Source: Microbispora rosea subsp. aerata
GTDB lineage: Bacteria; Actinomycetota; Actinomycetes; Streptosporangiales; Streptosporangiaceae
Direction: 5' to 3'
DNA length: 64,000 nt
Assembly (NCBI RefSeq): GCF_014647835.1
Contig: NZ_BMPY01000004.1
Location: 209,118 to 273,117 of the forward strand
Part shown: one piece after another, positions 36,849 to 48,592 of the stretch
How the letters are laid out: each line of letters starts with the position of its first letter
Position numbering within the stretch: position 1 is the first letter of the stretch
The notes under the pieces: generated by a model
Seen by the model: only the letters and a program-made list of their open reading frames with translations
Database searches by the model: none
Told to the model about the DNA's origin: nothing
Made by a program: the position numbers and the translations under genes

Positions 36849-36872
36849 GGGATCCAGTGTCGCATCGGTCGC

Positions 36873-36888
36873 CCTACCGAACGGTAGG
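36873..36888. promoter_or_regulatory. Palindromic operator between HxlR and reductase genes
   Basis: CCTACCG-AA-CGGTAGG, a perfect 7+2+7 inverted repeat in the 93-bp divergent intergenic region. It is the expected shape and place for an HxlR dimer site. Confidence 0.7.
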
Positions 36889-36941
36889 AGCCTCGTTCGT
36901 AGCGTTCTCGAGGAGACCCCTTCGAGACAGAGGAGACTGCT

Positions 36942-37607
36942 GTGAACGTGGGAATCTTGGGCACCGGAAACCTCGCCGTGACGCTTGGGCGGGCCTGGGC
37001 CGCGGCAGATCACTCGCTGTTGGTGGCGGGGCGTAACCCGCTGCACGCCGGCGGGGCCGCCGATCGAATCGGCCCCGCCGCGGAGGTTGTCGGCCCCGCG
37101 GACCTCGCGACCCGGGCCGACGTGCTCGTGATCGCGGTCGCCTGGGAAGGGCTGGAGGCGGCGCTGTCTCTCGTCGGCGGTCCCCAGGGGTCACTGGCCG
37201 GCAAAACCGTGATCGACTGCACCAACCCGGTCGACTACACGACCGGTGAACTGAAGCCAGTGTCCGGCTCGGCAGCGGCACTCGTGGCTCACGCGGCTCC
37301 CGGCGCCCGCGTGGTGAAGGCGCTCCACCTGTTCGCAGGAGCCTCGTGGCCGTACGTGGGCCCGCAGGAGTCAGCGCCGGTTGTGGCGATCTGCGGCGAC
37401 GAGCCGGACGCCCTCGATCGTGCTGCGGCACTGATCCAAGACCTCGGCGGACAGCCTGCGGTGGTCGGCGGGCTCAGCAGCGCCCGGCAGCTGGAGGAGG
37501 CCGCCGGCTTCGTCATGAGGGTCGTCGCGGCGGGTTACAACCCGAGGCTCGCCGTTCCCGATGTGGACCCGGCACTTCTTCGAGCAGCGGAGACGACGAC
37601 TGAATGA
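36942..37607 (+). CDS. NAD(P)-binding F420H2:NADP oxidoreductase-like protein
   Basis: 221 residues. It has the N-terminal MNVGILGTGNLAVTLGRAW Rossmann loop and AGRNP after the second strand (NADP-type). VIDCTNPVDYTTGEL and ALHLFAGASWP resemble archaeal and actinomycete F420-dependent NADP reductases and the NADPH-binding dinucleotide family. GTG 36942 has AGGAG six bases upstream. It is regulated, I infer, by the divergent HxlR protein, perhaps in response to quinone or electrophile stress. Confidence 0.82.
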   Translation: MNVGILGTGNLAVTLGRAWAAADHSLLVAGRNPLHAGGAADRIGPAAEVVGPADLATRADVLVIAVAWEGLEAALSLVGGPQGSLAGKTVIDCTNPVDYTTGELKPVSGSAAALVAHAAPGARVVKALHLFAGASWPYVGPQESAPVVAICGDEPDALDRAAALIQDLGGQPAVVGGLSSARQLEEAAGFVMRVVAAGYNPRLAVPDVDPALLRAAETTTE

Positions 37608-37863
37608 ACCGGCAGACCACAGCAGGGGGTCGTGCCCCGCACCCCGGAAGACCACCGATGCCCACCGCGACTCCCGCTGCCGTTCGAAAGTCGTCGGCGC
37701 CTATCGAGCGATGCTAGACCCGGTCGGGGCGCTGCCCACCCGCCTTCGCCGGGGTGGAGGGAGCGGAAATCGCAGCGCAAGCCCGGCGGGCTTCGTGAGG
37801 ACCGGAGGCTTCCTTCCGGCGCGGCGGCCGACCCGGCCGAGGTTCACCGGCACCCCTACTCGG

Positions 37864-38580
37864 TCACGCGGGGTAGGAGACGGTCTGTCCCTGGGGAGCG
37901 CCCGTCAGGGCGGAGGCGGCGATGTTCGTCGCGCCGGTGCTCTGGTCGAAGGCGAGCATGACGGCCAGCACCCCGAGCATGCTTCCCATGACGATCCGCT
38001 GCGCGCGCAGCCAGGTCGGCCGGTGCGCCAGGAATCCGGCGATGCCGCCGGCGGCCAGCACGATCGACAGGTTCACGGTCGTCGCCACCGCGATCTGGCA
38101 ACCGCCGAGGACGATGCCCTGAAGCAGCACGTTTCCCCGGTCGAGGTCGATGAACTGCGGAATCACGGAGATATACAGAATGGCGATCTTCGGATTGAGC
38201 AGGTTCGTCAGCAGCCCCATGACGAAAAGGCGGCGCGGCGGGTCGTGCGGCACGTCCTGCACGGTGAACACCGACACGCCGCCGGGCTTGACGGTCTTCC
38301 ACGCGAGCCAGAGCAGATAGGCGGCCCCGACCAGCCGGATGGCGGTGAGGACCTGCGGAAACGTGGCGAACAGGACCGCCAGGCCGAGGTTGGTGCCGAC
38401 CAGGTAGACGACGAATCCGAGGACCACTCCGGCCAGTGAGATGACGCCGGCCCGGCGTCCCTGGCTGATGCTCCGGGACACGAGATACATCATGTTCGGG
38501 CCCGGGGACAGCACCATTCCGAGCGCCACGGACACGACTCCCAGGACAGCGCTCTGCCCGACCAAAGCCTGTTCGGCCAT
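37864..38580 (-). CDS. LysE/RhtB-family amino-acid exporter
   Basis: A 238-residue inner-membrane exporter with about six hydrophobic helices. The LysE signature GMVLSPGPNMMYLVSRSISQG lies at about residues 20-40, and LLTNLLNPKIAILYISVIPQF in the middle. ATG 38580 has AAGGCGG upstream. It is divergent from a MocR regulator, the usual sign that an amino acid or amino-acid analogue induces the exporter. It lies next to the 3' end of the carbamoyltransferase biosynthetic operon and might export its product (inference). Confidence 0.88.
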   Translation of the reverse strand: MAEQALVGQSAVLGVVSVALGMVLSPGPNMMYLVSRSISQGRRAGVISLAGVVLGFVVYLVGTNLGLAVLFATFPQVLTAIRLVGAAYLLWLAWKTVKPGGVSVFTVQDVPHDPPRRLFVMGLLTNLLNPKIAILYISVIPQFIDLDRGNVLLQGIVLGGCQIAVATTVNLSIVLAAGGIAGFLAHRPTWLRAQRIVMGSMLGVLAVMLAFDQSTGATNIAASALTGAPQGQTVSYPA

Positions 38581-38690
38581 CGACACCGCCTTTTCTTTCC
38601 CGCATCGATTCACGAGGACAACGGCATCCGCCCGCACGGGCCTTCGTGCCGGCCAGGAAGGCGTTCTCAGGCTATTCCGACATATAGTTA

Positions 38691-38722
38691 GAGTGCAATG
38701 TCAATATTGCTCTCGGAGCAAT
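38691..38722. promoter_or_regulatory. Probable MocR operator in the lysE-mocR divergent region
   Basis: A perfect inverted repeat ATTGCTC-TCG-GAGCAAT (38706-38722), with a further half site GAGTGCAAT at 38691-38699. It lies in an AT-rich patch that also carries CATATAGTTAG, a likely -10 for the exporter. Several half sites in tandem are typical of MocR regulators. Confidence 0.65.
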
Positions 38723-38762
38723 CGGGGTGTTTGGATCGGCGGCAAGACGGAAGGGGAAGGCG

Positions 38763-40100
38763 GTGGAGAGCTACCGGCGGGTGGCCGACGAGGTGGCCGC
38801 GGAGATCGCGTCCGGACGGCTGAGGCCGGGCGACCGGCTGCCCCCGCAGCGGGACTTCGCCCGGCGGCGCGGCATCGCCAACTCCACGGCCGCGCGCGTC
38901 TACGCCGAGCTGACCCGCCGCGGCCTGACAGTGGGCGAGGTCGGCCGCGGCACGTTCGTACGGGCGTCCGCCCATCCGTCCGGGCCTGCCCTCGCCGAGC
39001 CCAGCGACAGCAGGATCGACCTGGAGCTCAACTATCCCGTCGTACCCGGGCAGGCCCGCCTGCTCGGGGACGGCGTCAGGCGGCTGCTGCGCCCGGACGT
39101 CCTGGAGTCGTCCGTACGGCCGGTGGGCGCGGCCGGGACCCCCTTCGCCCGCGACGTCGCCGCGGACCTGCTCGCCCGCGCGGGCTGGCGGCCGGACCCG
39201 GCGCGCGTGCTGTTCGCCGGCAACGGGCGCCAGGCGATCGCGGCGGCCATCGCCGCGCTGGTCCCGCCCGGCGGGCGGCTGGGGGTCGAGGAGCTGACCT
39301 ACCCCGTGCTGAAGGCGATCGCCGGCCGCCTCGGGGTCACGCTCGTCCCCCTGACGGTCGACGCGGCGGGGCTGGTCCCCGCCGCCGTGGAGACCACCGC
39401 GCGCAAGGCCCGGCTGAAGGCGATCTACCTCCAGCCCACGCTGCACAACCCGCTGTCCCTCAGCATGCCGGTCGAGCGCCGGGCCGAGCTGGCGGACGTG
39501 CTCCGGCGGCTGGGCGTCCACGCGATCGAGGACACCATCTGGTCGTTCCTCCGCGACGACCTGCCGCCGCTCGCCGCAATGGCCCCGGAGCACACGATCC
39601 TCGTCGACAGCCTCTCCAAACGGCTCGCGCCCGGCCTGACCGTCGGGTTCGCCGTCGTCCCCCGGGCCGCCGTCCCGGACATGACGACGGCGCTGCACTC
39701 CGCGGGCTCGGCGCCGATGCGGTTCGCGCTGGAGACGGCCGTCCAGTGGGCGACCGACGGGACCGTGGAGACGGTGACCCGCGGCAAGCAGCGGGACGCC
39801 AGCGACCGGCAGGAGCTCGCGGCTCGCCTTCTGCGCGACTTCGCGGTGCGCGGCGACCCGCGCTCCTACTCCTGCTGGTGGGAGCTGCCGCCGCCGTGGC
39901 GGGCCGACACGTTCGTGGCCGCCGCCGCGCGGCACGGCATCGCCGTCACCCCGGCGGCGGCCTTCGCCGTCGGCGACAGCCGCAGGCCGAACGCCGTCCG
40001 GCTCGGTCTCGCCTCGCCCCCGGCCGAGACGCTGGCGCGCGCCCTGGCCACCCTCGCCGCGATCGCGCGGTCCTCCCCCGACGACCTCCTGGCCGAGTGA
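38763..40100 (+). CDS. MocR-type regulator (GntR HTH fused to aminotransferase-like domain)
   Basis: 445 residues. The N-terminal GntR wHTH (RLRPGDRLPPQRDFARRRG, GRGTFV, about 1-75) is fused to a fold-type-I PLP domain with the presumptive cofactor Lys in VDSLSKRLAPG and YLQPTLHNPLS before it. Such proteins sense an amino acid through PLP. GTG 38763 has AAGGGGAAGG upstream. It controls, I infer, the divergent LysE exporter. Its stop is 16 bp from the convergent carB stop. Confidence 0.9.
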   Translation: MESYRRVADEVAAEIASGRLRPGDRLPPQRDFARRRGIANSTAARVYAELTRRGLTVGEVGRGTFVRASAHPSGPALAEPSDSRIDLELNYPVVPGQARLLGDGVRRLLRPDVLESSVRPVGAAGTPFARDVAADLLARAGWRPDPARVLFAGNGRQAIAAAIAALVPPGGRLGVEELTYPVLKAIAGRLGVTLVPLTVDAAGLVPAAVETTARKARLKAIYLQPTLHNPLSLSMPVERRAELADVLRRLGVHAIEDTIWSFLRDDLPPLAAMAPEHTILVDSLSKRLAPGLTVGFAVVPRAAVPDMTTALHSAGSAPMRFALETAVQWATDGTVETVTRGKQRDASDRQELAARLLRDFAVRGDPRSYSCWWELPPPWRADTFVAAAARHGIAVTPAAAFAVGDSRRPNAVRLGLASPPAETLARALATLAAIARSSPDDLLAE

Positions 40101-40116
40101 CCCCCGGCCCGGCGCG

Positions 40117-43428
<3,312 letters not shown>

Positions 43429-43429
43429 G

Positions 43430-44563
43430 CTATCCCTCCATCAATGCGGCGAAGCGGTCGAACAGGTGGCCCGCGTCGTGCGGGCCCGCTGCCGCCTCGG
43501 GGTGGTACTGAACGCCGAACGCCGGGCGGTCGAGCAGGACGAGCCCCTCCACCACGCCGTCGTTCAGGCACACGTGGGAGACCTCGACCCGGCCGTACGG
43601 CGTGGCCGCCGGGCCGTCCACGGGCACGTCCACGGCGAAGCCGTGGTTGTGCGCGGTGATCTCGACCCTCCCCGTCGCCCGGTCCCGGACCGGCTGGTTG
43701 ATCCCGTGATGGCCGTACTTGAGCTTGTACGTGGAGAATCCGAGCGCACGTCCCAGCAGCTCGTGCCCGAAGCAGATGCCGAAGACGGGCCGTCCCCGGT
43801 CCAGCGCCGCCCGCACCACGCTCAGGTCGGCCGTGTCGGGGTCTCCCGGGCCGTTGGACAGGAAGACGCCGTCCGGGTCCAGCGCCTCGACCTGCTCGAC
43901 GGTCGCGGTCGCCGGCAGCACGTGCACCTCGATGCCGCGCTCGGCCATGCGCCGGGGCGTCGCCGCCTTGATGCCGTAGTCGATGGCCGCCACGGTGAAC
44001 CGCCTGCGGCCCACCGCGGGGACCACGTACGGCCGCGCGCACGAGACCTCGCTTGCCAGGTCGGCGCCGGCCATGCCCGGCGTCGCGCGGACCCGGGCGA
44101 GCATCGCGGCGTCGCCGGCGATCGCCGGGCCGGAGAAGATGCCCACCCGCATCGCGCCCCGCTCACGCAGATGCCGGGTGAGCGCCCGGGTGTCGACGCC
44201 GCTGATGCCCACCACGCCCTGCGCCTGGAGGTCCTCCTCCAGGCCGCGGCGGGCGCGCCAGCTCGACGCGATCCGCGAGGGGTCGCGCACCACATATCCG
44301 GACACCCAGATCCGCCCCGACTCCGGGTCTTCGTCGTTCATCCCGGTGTTGCCGACGTGGGGCGCCGTCATCACCACGACCTGACGGTGATAGGAGGGGT
44401 CGGTCAGGGTCTCCTGATAGCCGGTCATGCCCGTCGAGAAGACCGCCTCGCCGAACGTCTCGCCCACCGCCCCGAAGGCCAGGCCGCGGAACGTGCGGCC
44501 GTCCTCCAGCACGAGCACGGCCGGCACGCGGGCGCGCGGGGCGGCGGCGCGGGTCGCCGTCAT
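43430..44563 (-). CDS. carA: Carbamoyl phosphate synthase small (glutaminase) subunit
   Basis: A class-I glutamine amidotransferase subunit that feeds ammonia to CarB. 377 residues: [15 protein letters not shown] at the start, [17 protein letters not shown], then the GATase domain with FLSNGPGDP, the nucleophile Cys in [14 protein letters not shown] (usual enzymes have GHQ; here GHE) and the [11 protein letters not shown] His-Glu pair. ATG 44563 overlaps the stop of the upstream ATP-grasp gene (ATGA), so translation is coupled to that gene rather than to pyrimidine genes. The GHE variant should be noted as a divergence. Confidence 0.95.
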   Translation of the reverse strand: MTATRAAAPRARVPAVLVLEDGRTFRGLAFGAVGETFGEAVFSTGMTGYQETLTDPSYHRQVVVMTAPHVGNTGMNDEDPESGRIWVSGYVVRDPSRIASSWRARRGLEEDLQAQGVVGISGVDTRALTRHLRERGAMRVGIFSGPAIAGDAAMLARVRATPGMAGADLASEVSCARPYVVPAVGRRRFTVAAIDYGIKAATPRRMAERGIEVHVLPATATVEQVEALDPDGVFLSNGPGDPDTADLSVVRAALDRGRPVFGICFGHELLGRALGFSTYKLKYGHHGINQPVRDRATGRVEITAHNHGFAVDVPVDGPAATPYGRVEVSHVCLNDGVVEGLVLLDRPAFGVQYHPEAAAGPHDAGHLFDRFAALMEG

Positions 44564-45837
44564 CGCACGCACGCCCCGTGCCGTACGACGGCGGCGGCTG
44601 CGGCGAGCGGCTGCTGCGGCTGCTGCGGCGCGCATTCGAGGCGGAACCGCTCCGCCGTCCCGATCACGGCCTTCTCGACGTCGCTGCTGCGCTCGCCCCG
44701 GAACCGGAACCGCGCCCCCACGTGCTCGTATCCGCCGACCCGGGGGATCAGGTGCCCCACCGGCGGGATCACGCACGCGTACGGCCCCTCCTCCGGCGTG
44801 GGCGGATCGGGGAGGTGCCAGCCGGTCACCCGGCACGGTGCGGGCACCGGCGTGGGCACCAGCAGCCATCCGCCGGCGCGCCAGGAGCCGGGCACGGGCA
44901 GGTCGGGACGCCGGCCGAGCTGGATGTCGACGGCGGCGCGCATGAGGTCGATGCCGTGCACCTCGCGCCACACGAACGGGATCTCGGCCCCGCCGACCCG
45001 GTAGCCGGCCTCCAGGAAGGTCAGCCGGGGCGCGCCCCCGGGGGCGGTCCCCACGAACGCCTCCAGGTGGAAGACCCACGGCTCGTCGCTCAGCGCGCCC
45101 GCCACGGCGGCGGTGAACTCCCCCAGCGCCGGCAGGAGCTCGGGGTCGTCCACCTCGACCGACCCCAGCACGTCGCCCCTGGTGAAGTCCACGCAGGTGT
45201 TGACGTAGCGGGAGGCCCGCCACGGCCCCAGACGGTCGCCCGTCCACAGCCCGTCGATGTGGAAGATCGGGTCGCCGCAGAACGTCTGCACGATCCGCGG
45301 CTCGGCGGGCAGTCCCCGCAGCAGGGCCAGGTCGTCCTCGCCGTCGAGGCGGACCACGCCCCGGCTGGCCGTCCCCTTCCTGGGCTTGACGACGACCGGC
45401 CAGCCGTGCAGGTCCGCGAACGCCCGTACGGCCGCCTCGCCGGGCGCGTCCGCGAACGCGGGCAGCGCGATGCCGGCGGCCTCGATCGCCTCGGCCATCA
45501 CCAGCTTGTCGCGGAACGGGGCGAGCCGTTCGGTGTCCTGCCCCGCGCAGCCCAGCCGCTCCCGGACGAGCGCCGCGACGTCCAGGTCGCCCTCGTTGAG
45601 CGCCACGACCCGGTCCGGCGGGCCGTACCGCGTGCACAGCTCGTCCACCGCGGCCGTCACCGCGGTCACGTCGTCGGTGGCGGGCACGACCCGCACCGCG
45701 GCGGCCGTGCCCGGCACCGACGTCACACCCAGCTCCGTGGTCACGTACGTGACCCGGTACGCGTCGTGATCGATGTACTCGTCGTAGAGCGCGTGCCGGT
45801 CACGCCAGCGGTGGATGACCAGGATGTGCGGGCTCAT
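44560..45837 (-). CDS. ATP-grasp ligase 2 of the carbamoyltransferase cluster
   Basis: A 425-residue ATP-grasp enzyme, a carboxylate-amine/thiol ligase superfamily member. The N-terminal Rossmann-like region is [20 protein letters not shown]. The ATP-binding core is [19 protein letters not shown], with later FHLEAFVG and [12 protein letters not shown] acidic metal ligands. It has ATGA overlaps at both ends, with the 89-residue gene and with carA, which places it firmly in one translation unit. Probably joins an amino acid or peptide acid to an amine. Substrates cannot be predicted. Confidence 0.85.
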   Translation of the reverse strand: MSPHILVIHRWRDRHALYDEYIDHDAYRVTYVTTELGVTSVPGTAAAVRVVPATDDVTAVTAAVDELCTRYGPPDRVVALNEGDLDVAALVRERLGCAGQDTERLAPFRDKLVMAEAIEAAGIALPAFADAPGEAAVRAFADLHGWPVVVKPRKGTASRGVVRLDGEDDLALLRGLPAEPRIVQTFCGDPIFHIDGLWTGDRLGPWRASRYVNTCVDFTRGDVLGSVEVDDPELLPALGEFTAAVAGALSDEPWVFHLEAFVGTAPGGAPRLTFLEAGYRVGGAEIPFVWREVHGIDLMRAAVDIQLGRRPDLPVPGSWRAGGWLLVPTPVPAPCRVTGWHLPDPPTPEEGPYACVIPPVGHLIPRVGGYEHVGARFRFRGERSSDVEKAVIGTAERFRLECAPQQPQQPLAAAAAVVRHGACVR

Positions 45838-46103
45838 GCGCGCTCCGTCCGGGCCCGGTCGTGGATCCGCCGTACCGCGTAGGTCGCCGAGACCACGGCG
45901 GCGCGTGCCGATCCGAGCGCCTCGCGGGCCGACTCCAGGTCTCCGGCCGGCAACCGGCTGACCACGTCGGCGGCGCAGTCGATCAGGTGCAGGGCCGCCT
46001 GGGTGAGCCGCTCGTCCGCGGTGGAGCTCTCCGCGACGAGCCTGCGGGCGGCCCTGAGCTGGGTGACGGAGTCCGCCATCCCGGCGGTGCTGGACATGGT
46101 CAC
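45834..46103 (-). CDS. 89-residue helical protein between two ATP-grasp genes
   Basis: A small, almost entirely alpha-helical protein (LRAARRLVAESSTADERLTQ..., LESAREALGSARAAVVSATY) without Ser-phosphopantetheine motif, signal peptide or Cys pattern. GTG 46103 has AAAGG about ten bases upstream; ATG 46097 is the alternative. It overlaps the next ligase gene by ATGA. Not recognised; a carrier, chaperone or ligase partner are possibilities, all inference. Confidence 0.7.
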   Translation of the reverse strand: MTMSSTAGMADSVTQLRAARRLVAESSTADERLTQAALHLIDCAADVVSRLPAGDLESAREALGSARAAVVSATYAVRRIHDRARTERA

Positions 46104-46127
46104 GGGCTGCTGCCTTTCCCGAGGTTC

Positions 46128-47384
46128 TCAGCTCGTCTTGAAGCGGATCTTGTCGTTGGCCCGGTCGCACTTGGCCACGGCGTCGGCGGCGTCGACGCCG
46201 GAGGCGATGACGTACCCGGACACGCAGTCGGCCACGGTCAGCAGCGGGGGCACCACGTCTCCGGGGTGCTTGGCGATCACCGCGGCCACCTCGACGTCCC
46301 TGAACTCGTCCAGGTAGGGCAGGAAGACCAGCGGGACCTCGCCCTTGGGCACCGTCTTGATCACGTCGGCCGCGTCGTCGTCGACCTCGACGGCGGTCAC
46401 CGTGCCCGGGTCGGGGGTGAAGAACCGGACCGCGGCGCCGCCCAGGGGCTCGGGCGAGGTCTCGGGCAGCGGGTCGATGCCGAGCGGGACGGTCAGGAAC
46501 ATGCGGTTGAGGTCGACCCCGAAGGCCCGGCGGACCAGCTCGGGGGCGCCGCTGCCCGCGAGCCGCGCGTGGGACTCCAGCACCCGGGGGCCCTTCGGGG
46601 TCAGCACGAACTCGCTGTGCGAGGGCCCTTCGGTCAGCCCGACCGCGTCCAGCAGCTTGCGGGTCAGGTCGAACAGCTCGGCCCGGTACGGCGCCGCGAA
46701 GCGGCTCGGCGTGCTCACCTCCCACTCGACGTACCGGTCGTTCATCCGATACTGCGAGTAGCCGATCGGCACGTGGCGTCCGCCGTAGGAGAAGGAGTCG
46801 ACGCTGACGACGGGACCGTCCAGATACTCCTCGGCGATGACGTATTCGATGCCGGCGTCGCGCAGCGCGCGCCAGGCCCGTTCGGCGTCGTCCTCCCCGG
46901 CCACGGGATGGATGTGCAGGCTCGCCACGCCGTCGGCCGGCTTGAGGACGATGCGGTCGCCGACCTCGGCCAAGAACCGCTTGGCGTCGGCGGCGCTCTC
47001 CACCCGCCGGTACCGCACCGGGCTCAGGCCGTTGCGGTCCAGCAGCTCCCGGGTGAGCGTCTTGTCCTTCAGCGCACGGGCGGTCGCCTCGCTGACCCCG
47101 CGGAGCCCCAGCGCGTCGACCACGAAGCCGGTCGACTCGCCCGCGGGCTCGGTCGTGGTGAGCACCCGGTCGAAGGGGCGCTCCTCGTGCAACGGCTTCA
47201 GCGCGTCGAGAATGGCCTGCCCGTCCGCGATCGGCGCGTGCACGACCCGCTCGCAGTGCCGCAGGATCGACTCCTCGTACGCGCCCGGCTCGTGGACCAG
47301 GACCACGTCGATGCCCAGCTCCTTGGCGCCCGCCACGGGCGCGGGCCGGCCACCGATCACCGCTACCCGATACTTACCCGGCAT
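46128..47384 (-). CDS. ATP-grasp ligase 1 of the carbamoyltransferase cluster
   Basis: A 418-residue ATP-grasp enzyme. VAVIGGRPAPVAGAKELGID begins the N-terminal domain. DRIVLKPADGVASLHIHPV and IAEEYLDGPVVSVDSFSYGG form the nucleotide site, and HSEFVLTPKGPRVLESHAR carries the metal-binding Glu residues. This resembles the amino-acid ligase/BL00235-like group, which makes dipeptides or amides with ATP to ADP turnover. It is distinct from the second ligase 300 bp away. Two non-identical ATP-grasps suggest two successive couplings. Confidence 0.87.
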   Translation of the reverse strand: MPGKYRVAVIGGRPAPVAGAKELGIDVVLVHEPGAYEESILRHCERVVHAPIADGQAILDALKPLHEERPFDRVLTTTEPAGESTGFVVDALGLRGVSEATARALKDKTLTRELLDRNGLSPVRYRRVESAADAKRFLAEVGDRIVLKPADGVASLHIHPVAGEDDAERAWRALRDAGIEYVIAEEYLDGPVVSVDSFSYGGRHVPIGYSQYRMNDRYVEWEVSTPSRFAAPYRAELFDLTRKLLDAVGLTEGPSHSEFVLTPKGPRVLESHARLAGSGAPELVRRAFGVDLNRMFLTVPLGIDPLPETSPEPLGGAAVRFFTPDPGTVTAVEVDDDAADVIKTVPKGEVPLVFLPYLDEFRDVEVAAVIAKHPGDVVPPLLTVADCVSGYVIASGVDAADAVAKCDRANDKIRFKTS

Positions 47385-47426
47385 GTCTCTCCTCCGTGTC
47401 GTTCGTGGGACATCGCTGCGCGTGTG

Positions 47427-48383
47427 TCAGGCGGCGTAGCAGCGGCGCAGCCAGCGCGCCTGCGCGGCGGGCTTGGGCTCGAACCTGCGCCTGCGGTGCA
47501 GCACCCGGTAGTTGTCGAAGACCAGGAACACCCCGGGCTCCAGCACCAGCTCCTCGGCCGGCACGGTGCGGAGGACCTCGCACCAGCGCTCCAGCGCCGC
47601 GGCGGCGGCCGGGGTGCGGCCGGTGGTCGTGCCGCGGTCGAAGCGCACCCGGTAGCGGCCCTCGGCGTCCTGGCTGAGGATGGGGGTGCCCTTGAGCGGC
47701 TGCGTCTTGTCGCCCTCGTTGGAGTCGGGCGCCCCGACGTCGAACTCCGGCGCCAGCAGCTGTTCGAGGGTCTGCTGATCCAGCCGCACCACCACGTCCT
47801 CGATCGCGGCGATCTCGGTCGGCACCCGCTCCTCGTTGCGCAGGGCCACGAACGTCAGGTACTGGGGCATGTACGGGCGGGGGTCGGAGCCGGGCAGCCC
47901 GAACGGCTGGTGGGGGTTGTCGGAGTGCCAGAAGAACTCCGAGTCCGCGCCCCAGGAGCTGGTCTTCCCCGAGGCCGCGGGGTTGGGCACCACGTTGCGG
48001 ATGAGACGGCCGTCGTTTTCGAAGCTGACCGCGAACGGGGTGGCGCGCATCAGCCTGACGAGCCCCAGGTGCAGGGCGTTCACCACCGCGAGCTCGGGCT
48101 CGTCGCCGAACCCGCTCACGGGCGTGTCGGGGAGGTTCTCCTGCAGGGGCAGGTTGGCCAGGATGAGCGCGTGGTTGCCCGAGTGGCTGAACACCTCCAG
48201 CCCGTGCAGCACCTCGCCGGGCAGGTAGCGGCGCAGCGCGTGCGCGCCGATGCCGGCGAGGATGGTGTCGTCGGCGTCGGAGTCGAGCGGACTGGTGGAG
48301 ACGCGCTCGGTGATCTCCTTGGCGAGGAGGTCACGGACGCTGTCCTCGAGTTCGTAGCGGTCGATGCGACGGAAAAGCGTCAT
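47427..48383 (-). CDS. Fe(II)/2-oxoglutarate oxygenase (clavaminate-synthase-like)
   Basis: 318 residues of the TauD/clavaminate synthase superfamily (AsnO/VioC-like amino-acid hydroxylases). The iron ligands are readable as H153-x-D155 in FFWHSDNPH and H296 in NYRVLHRR, with a 2-oxoglutarate-binding Arg (about R310) in QARWLRR. ATG 48383 has GGAGG upstream. Members hydroxylate free or carrier-bound amino acids at C-beta. Here a hydroxylated residue could be the acceptor for the carbamoyltransferase (inference). Confidence 0.9.
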   Translation of the reverse strand: MTLFRRIDRYELEDSVRDLLAKEITERVSTSPLDSDADDTILAGIGAHALRRYLPGEVLHGLEVFSHSGNHALILANLPLQENLPDTPVSGFGDEPELAVVNALHLGLVRLMRATPFAVSFENDGRLIRNVVPNPAASGKTSSWGADSEFFWHSDNPHQPFGLPGSDPRPYMPQYLTFVALRNEERVPTEIAAIEDVVVRLDQQTLEQLLAPEFDVGAPDSNEGDKTQPLKGTPILSQDAEGRYRVRFDRGTTTGRTPAAAAALERWCEVLRTVPAEELVLEPGVFLVFDNYRVLHRRRRFEPKPAAQARWLRRCYAA

Positions 48384-48414
48384 CGATTTCCTCCGGTCCG
48401 GTTGTCGCAGGGGG

Positions 48415-48555
48415 TCAGGGTTTCTCCGACGGGATCCAGTAGGTCGCCGCGTCCGGGTCTTTCCGGCGGGCCAGGGGGTCGCGTACCAGCCGGGCGACCA
48501 GCCCGGCGGGCGTGACCACGAGGTAGTAGAGGAGGAAGAGCAGGAGAGCGCGCAT
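48415..48555 (-). CDS. 46-residue SxtJ-like membrane peptide
   Basis: A short gene between the carbamoyltransferase and oxygenase genes, with GGAAGG just before the ATG at 48555. It has a hydrophobic helix (ALLLFLLYYLVVTPAGLVARL) and then RDPLARRKDPDAATYWIPS. This matches, from memory, only the C-terminal part of SxtJ-family membrane proteins, which often accompany NodU/CmcH-type carbamoyltransferases. The N-terminal helices are absent and no upstream remnant is seen, so it appears to be a minimal stand-alone version. Confidence 0.75.
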   Translation of the reverse strand: MRALLLFLLYYLVVTPAGLVARLVRDPLARRKDPDAATYWIPSEKP

Positions 48556-48592
48556 GGCCTTCCGTTTCGCGTGAGGACGACGTGGGGCCGGG

